Assembly: GCA_033856175.1 (NCBI GenBank) | Contig: JAWVFK010000036.1 | Location: 1-35,865 of the forward strand | DNA from: JAWVFK01 sp033856175 | GTDB taxonomy: Bacteria > Actinomycetota > Thermoleophilia > Solirubrobacterales > 70-9 | Length of the DNA: 35,865 nt | Direction: 5' to 3' | Part shown: positions 34,248 through 35,865 of the stretch, one piece after another | How the letters are laid out: every line of letters begins with the position of its first letter | Numbering within the stretch: position 1 is the stretch's first letter | Position numbers and translations under genes: made by a program | The notes under the pieces: model-generated | Seen by the model: the letters and a program-made list of their open reading frames with translations, nothing else | Database searches by the model: none | What the model was told of the DNA's origin: nothing

Positions 34248-35168
34248 TCAGAGCAGCAGAGAGGCCGCGAGCCCGGCGGCGACGACGATCGCCGTCGACC
34301 AGGTGACGGCCTCGGCGGTGATTCGCAGGTCGAGCCCGTAGGCGTGGGCGATCAGCATCGTGTTGATCCCGCTCGGCATCGCCGCCAGCAGCAGGTAGGG
34401 GCCGGGCAGGTCGATCAGCGGCAGGGCCAGCAGGAAGAGGAGGCCGGGGGCCAGGACCAGCCGCATGGCCAGCACGCTCGCCACTGGCCGGGTCAGCGGC
34501 GGCGGCACCCGCAGGGCGCCGACCTCGGCCTCGGCGGCGAGGGCGACGCCGACGGCGAAGAAGCCGAGGGGGAGGATCGCGAAGACGAGGATCCGCGAGA
34601 GGTGGACGAGCGACTCCGGCGCGAGCGCGTCGGGGACGACCAGCGCGACGATCGCCGCGTAGAGAGGCGGGTTGCGGGTCAGGAAGGCGACCGCGCGCTC
34701 GCGGGCGCCTTCACCAGCCTTCTCGCCGAAGGCGGCGCCGATAGCGAAGCCGCCCAGCAGCAGCGTCGGCGTCTGGGTGAGGACGTCATAGACGACCCCC
34801 TCGCTGAGCGCGTGCGAGCCGAGCAGGGCGACCAGCATCGGATAGCCGAGGAAGCCGGTGTTGGCCTGCAGCGCGCAGCACATCACCGCGCCGGTCGCCG
34901 GCCGGCTGAGGTGCAGCAGCCGCGTCGATACGAGATAGGCCACGGTGACGGTGACGCCGAGAGCGACGTAGCCGAGCAGGACGCCGCCGCCGGCATTGAC
35001 GTCGATCTGCGCCCGAGCGAGGTTGAAGTAGACGACGACCGGAACGACGAAGTAGAGCGTCGCCAGCAGCGCCTTTTGCGCCCCCCGCTGCGCCCGCTCG
35101 CCCCAGCGCCGCTCAGCGGCGAGCCCGGCGGAGGTCGCCGCGACGATCGCGAGAACGATCAGGATCAT
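34248..35168 (-). CDS. AEC-family (auxin efflux carrier-like) permease
   Basis: Protein of 306 residues with about ten membrane helices in two five-helix halves. The unwound-helix motifs are visible: CALQANTGFLGYPMLVALLG in the first half and LLAAMPSGINTMLIAHAYGLD in the second. Bacterial members export or take up malate, malonate and other organic anions, and the substrate here is unknown. The start is an ATG at 35168 without a strong Shine-Dalgarno. It converges with the VapC-like gene. Confidence 0.88.
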   Translation of the reverse strand: MILIVLAIVAATSAGLAAERRWGERAQRGAQKALLATLYFVVPVVVYFNLARAQIDVNAGGGVLLGYVALGVTVTVAYLVSTRLLHLSRPATGAVMCCALQANTGFLGYPMLVALLGSHALSEGVVYDVLTQTPTLLLGGFAIGAAFGEKAGEGARERAVAFLTRNPPLYAAIVALVVPDALAPESLVHLSRILVFAILPLGFFAVGVALAAEAEVGALRVPPPLTRPVASVLAMRLVLAPGLLFLLALPLIDLPGPYLLLAAMPSGINTMLIAHAYGLDLRITAEAVTWSTAIVVAAGLAASLLL

Positions 35169-35242
35169 CGGCGGTTTCTATCGGCCGAAGCTGAGCCGGG
35201 CTCGGCGGGCCGTCAATGCAGCCCGTCGTGCGCAGCGGATTT

Positions 35243-35865
35243 CTAGTGGCGGCGGTGGCGGATCTCGGCGCGGACCGGCGCCGGTAGCTCGGGCTGGCGG
35301 CGGCGCGGGCCGGGGCGGACCGTGGTGTAGCCGAGGGCGAGGACCAGCGCCATCAGGGTCATGCCGGCGCCCCATTCGAGGTCGCGGGCCCAGGCCGATG
35401 GCTGGTTCCGGTGGGCCAAGGGGGTGAACGAAGGGGTGGGGGCGAGCCGGTCGCGGCGGGTCGAGGCGTTGGGATCGCGGCGAGTCATCTGAGCGCCGGT
35501 CGGCGAGTAGGGGGCGTCAGCGGTGTCGACGGTCGCATTGCCGCTGCCGCCTTCAGGCTTATCCGCCTCCGACCCCGAGCTCTGAACCGCAGCCTTCTTG
35601 GCCTCCTGCCTCGGTCGCGCCGGAGTAGGCGGCGCGACATTGATCACCGGCGGCGCCGGTGGGAAGAGCGAGAGCGAGGGAGCGACGCTGATTGAGGTCG
35701 GCGAGGTAAAGAGGTTGAGCGTCGGCGTCGAGTTAGAGGGCGGCAGCGGCACCGCAGGCGGAGCGGTCGGGGTCAGGTTGGCGCCCAGGGGTGGTGCCGG
35801 GGGAACGGGAGGCGTCGGGATGTTGGGCGGAGGCCCACCGGTTGGAGGCGTGGTCGCAGGCGGTG
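35243..35865 (-). CDS. Proline-rich, C-terminally membrane-anchored protein (N-terminus beyond the window)
   Basis: The frame is open from the window edge, so the start is not seen; an internal GTG at about 35752 is unlikely to be the true start because the upstream frame continues as the same Pro-rich sequence (TTPPTGGPPPNIPTPPVPP). The visible 206 residues are Pro/Ser/Thr-rich, then an Arg/Asp-rich linker (AQMTRRDPNASTRRDRLAP), one hydrophobic helix (AGMTLMALVLALGYTTV) and a basic tail. No LPxTG motif is present. It looks like an exposed stalk held by a single C-terminal helix. Function unknown. Confidence 0.6.
   Translation of the reverse strand, partial: PPATTPPTGGPPPNIPTPPVPPAPPLGANLTPTAPPAVPLPPSNSTPTLNLFTSPTSISVAPSLSLFPPAPPVINVAPPTPARPRQEAKKAAVQSSGSEADKPEGGSGNATVDTADAPYSPTGAQMTRRDPNASTRRDRLAPTPSFTPLAHRNQPSAWARDLEWGAGMTLMALVLALGYTTVRPGPRRRQPELPAPVRAEIRHRRH

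Overview
The window is very GC-rich DNA, with GTG/TTG starts, very tight gene packing and many secreted proteins carrying CSLREA-type motifs and Ig-like repeats. Taken together this suggests a high-GC actinobacterium, most likely Thermoleophilia/Solirubrobacterales. That placement is an inference from gene content; there is no rRNA here to confirm it. I found no tRNA, rRNA, CRISPR array, insertion sequence or prophage. About 34 protein genes can be supported.

Layout. 1-6.5 kb: an ECF-type sigma factor, then two large secreted proteins on the same strand. The first is an Ig-like protein ending in four copies of a two-cysteine module; the second is a divergent subtilisin-like protease. 6.5-10.8 kb (minus strand): an unrecognised acidic protein, a possible 61-residue membrane protein, and a 1029-residue helicase-nuclease whose Walker A lysine is arginine. 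10.8-13.7 kb (plus): an IMPase-like phosphatase, an F420-associated zincin and a DMT transporter, tightly linked. 13.7-16.7 kb: HAD hydrolase, APH-type kinase and acyl-CoA dehydrogenase as three interlocked neighbours, the same three domains that are fused in animal ACAD10. 16.7-19.0 kb (minus): an overlapping operon of sulfotransferase, RpiB-like isomerase and RibD-C-like reductase. 19.0-23.9 kb: haloalkane dehalogenase, a secreted CSLREA/beta-helix protein, a DUF2804 protein coupled to a YbhN-like flippase-fold membrane protein, and a Flp-pilin-like protein. 24-29.4 kb: an SDR, a CBS-domain protein with a small partner, peptide deformylase, an ACT-domain regulator, a membrane protein and acetyl-CoA synthetase. 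29.4-33.1 kb: a double-domain ThyX-like protein and a second CSLREA protein with RTX-like repeats. 33.1-35.9 kb: a VOC protein, a VapBC-type toxin-antitoxin pair with a clear inverted-repeat operator, an AEC permease, and the 3' part of a proline-rich membrane-anchored protein that runs off the window.

The genes fall into three loose themes: cell-surface and secreted proteins, acyl-CoA and C2 metabolism (acyl-CoA dehydrogenase, kinase, acetyl-CoA synthetase, SDR), and housekeeping (deformylase, ThyX-like protein, DNA-end processing). The most interesting items are the split ACAD10-like trio, the ThyX-like tandem protein whose RHRX7S signature is divided between its halves, the repeated two-cysteine module, and an RpiB homologue lacking conserved catalytic positions.
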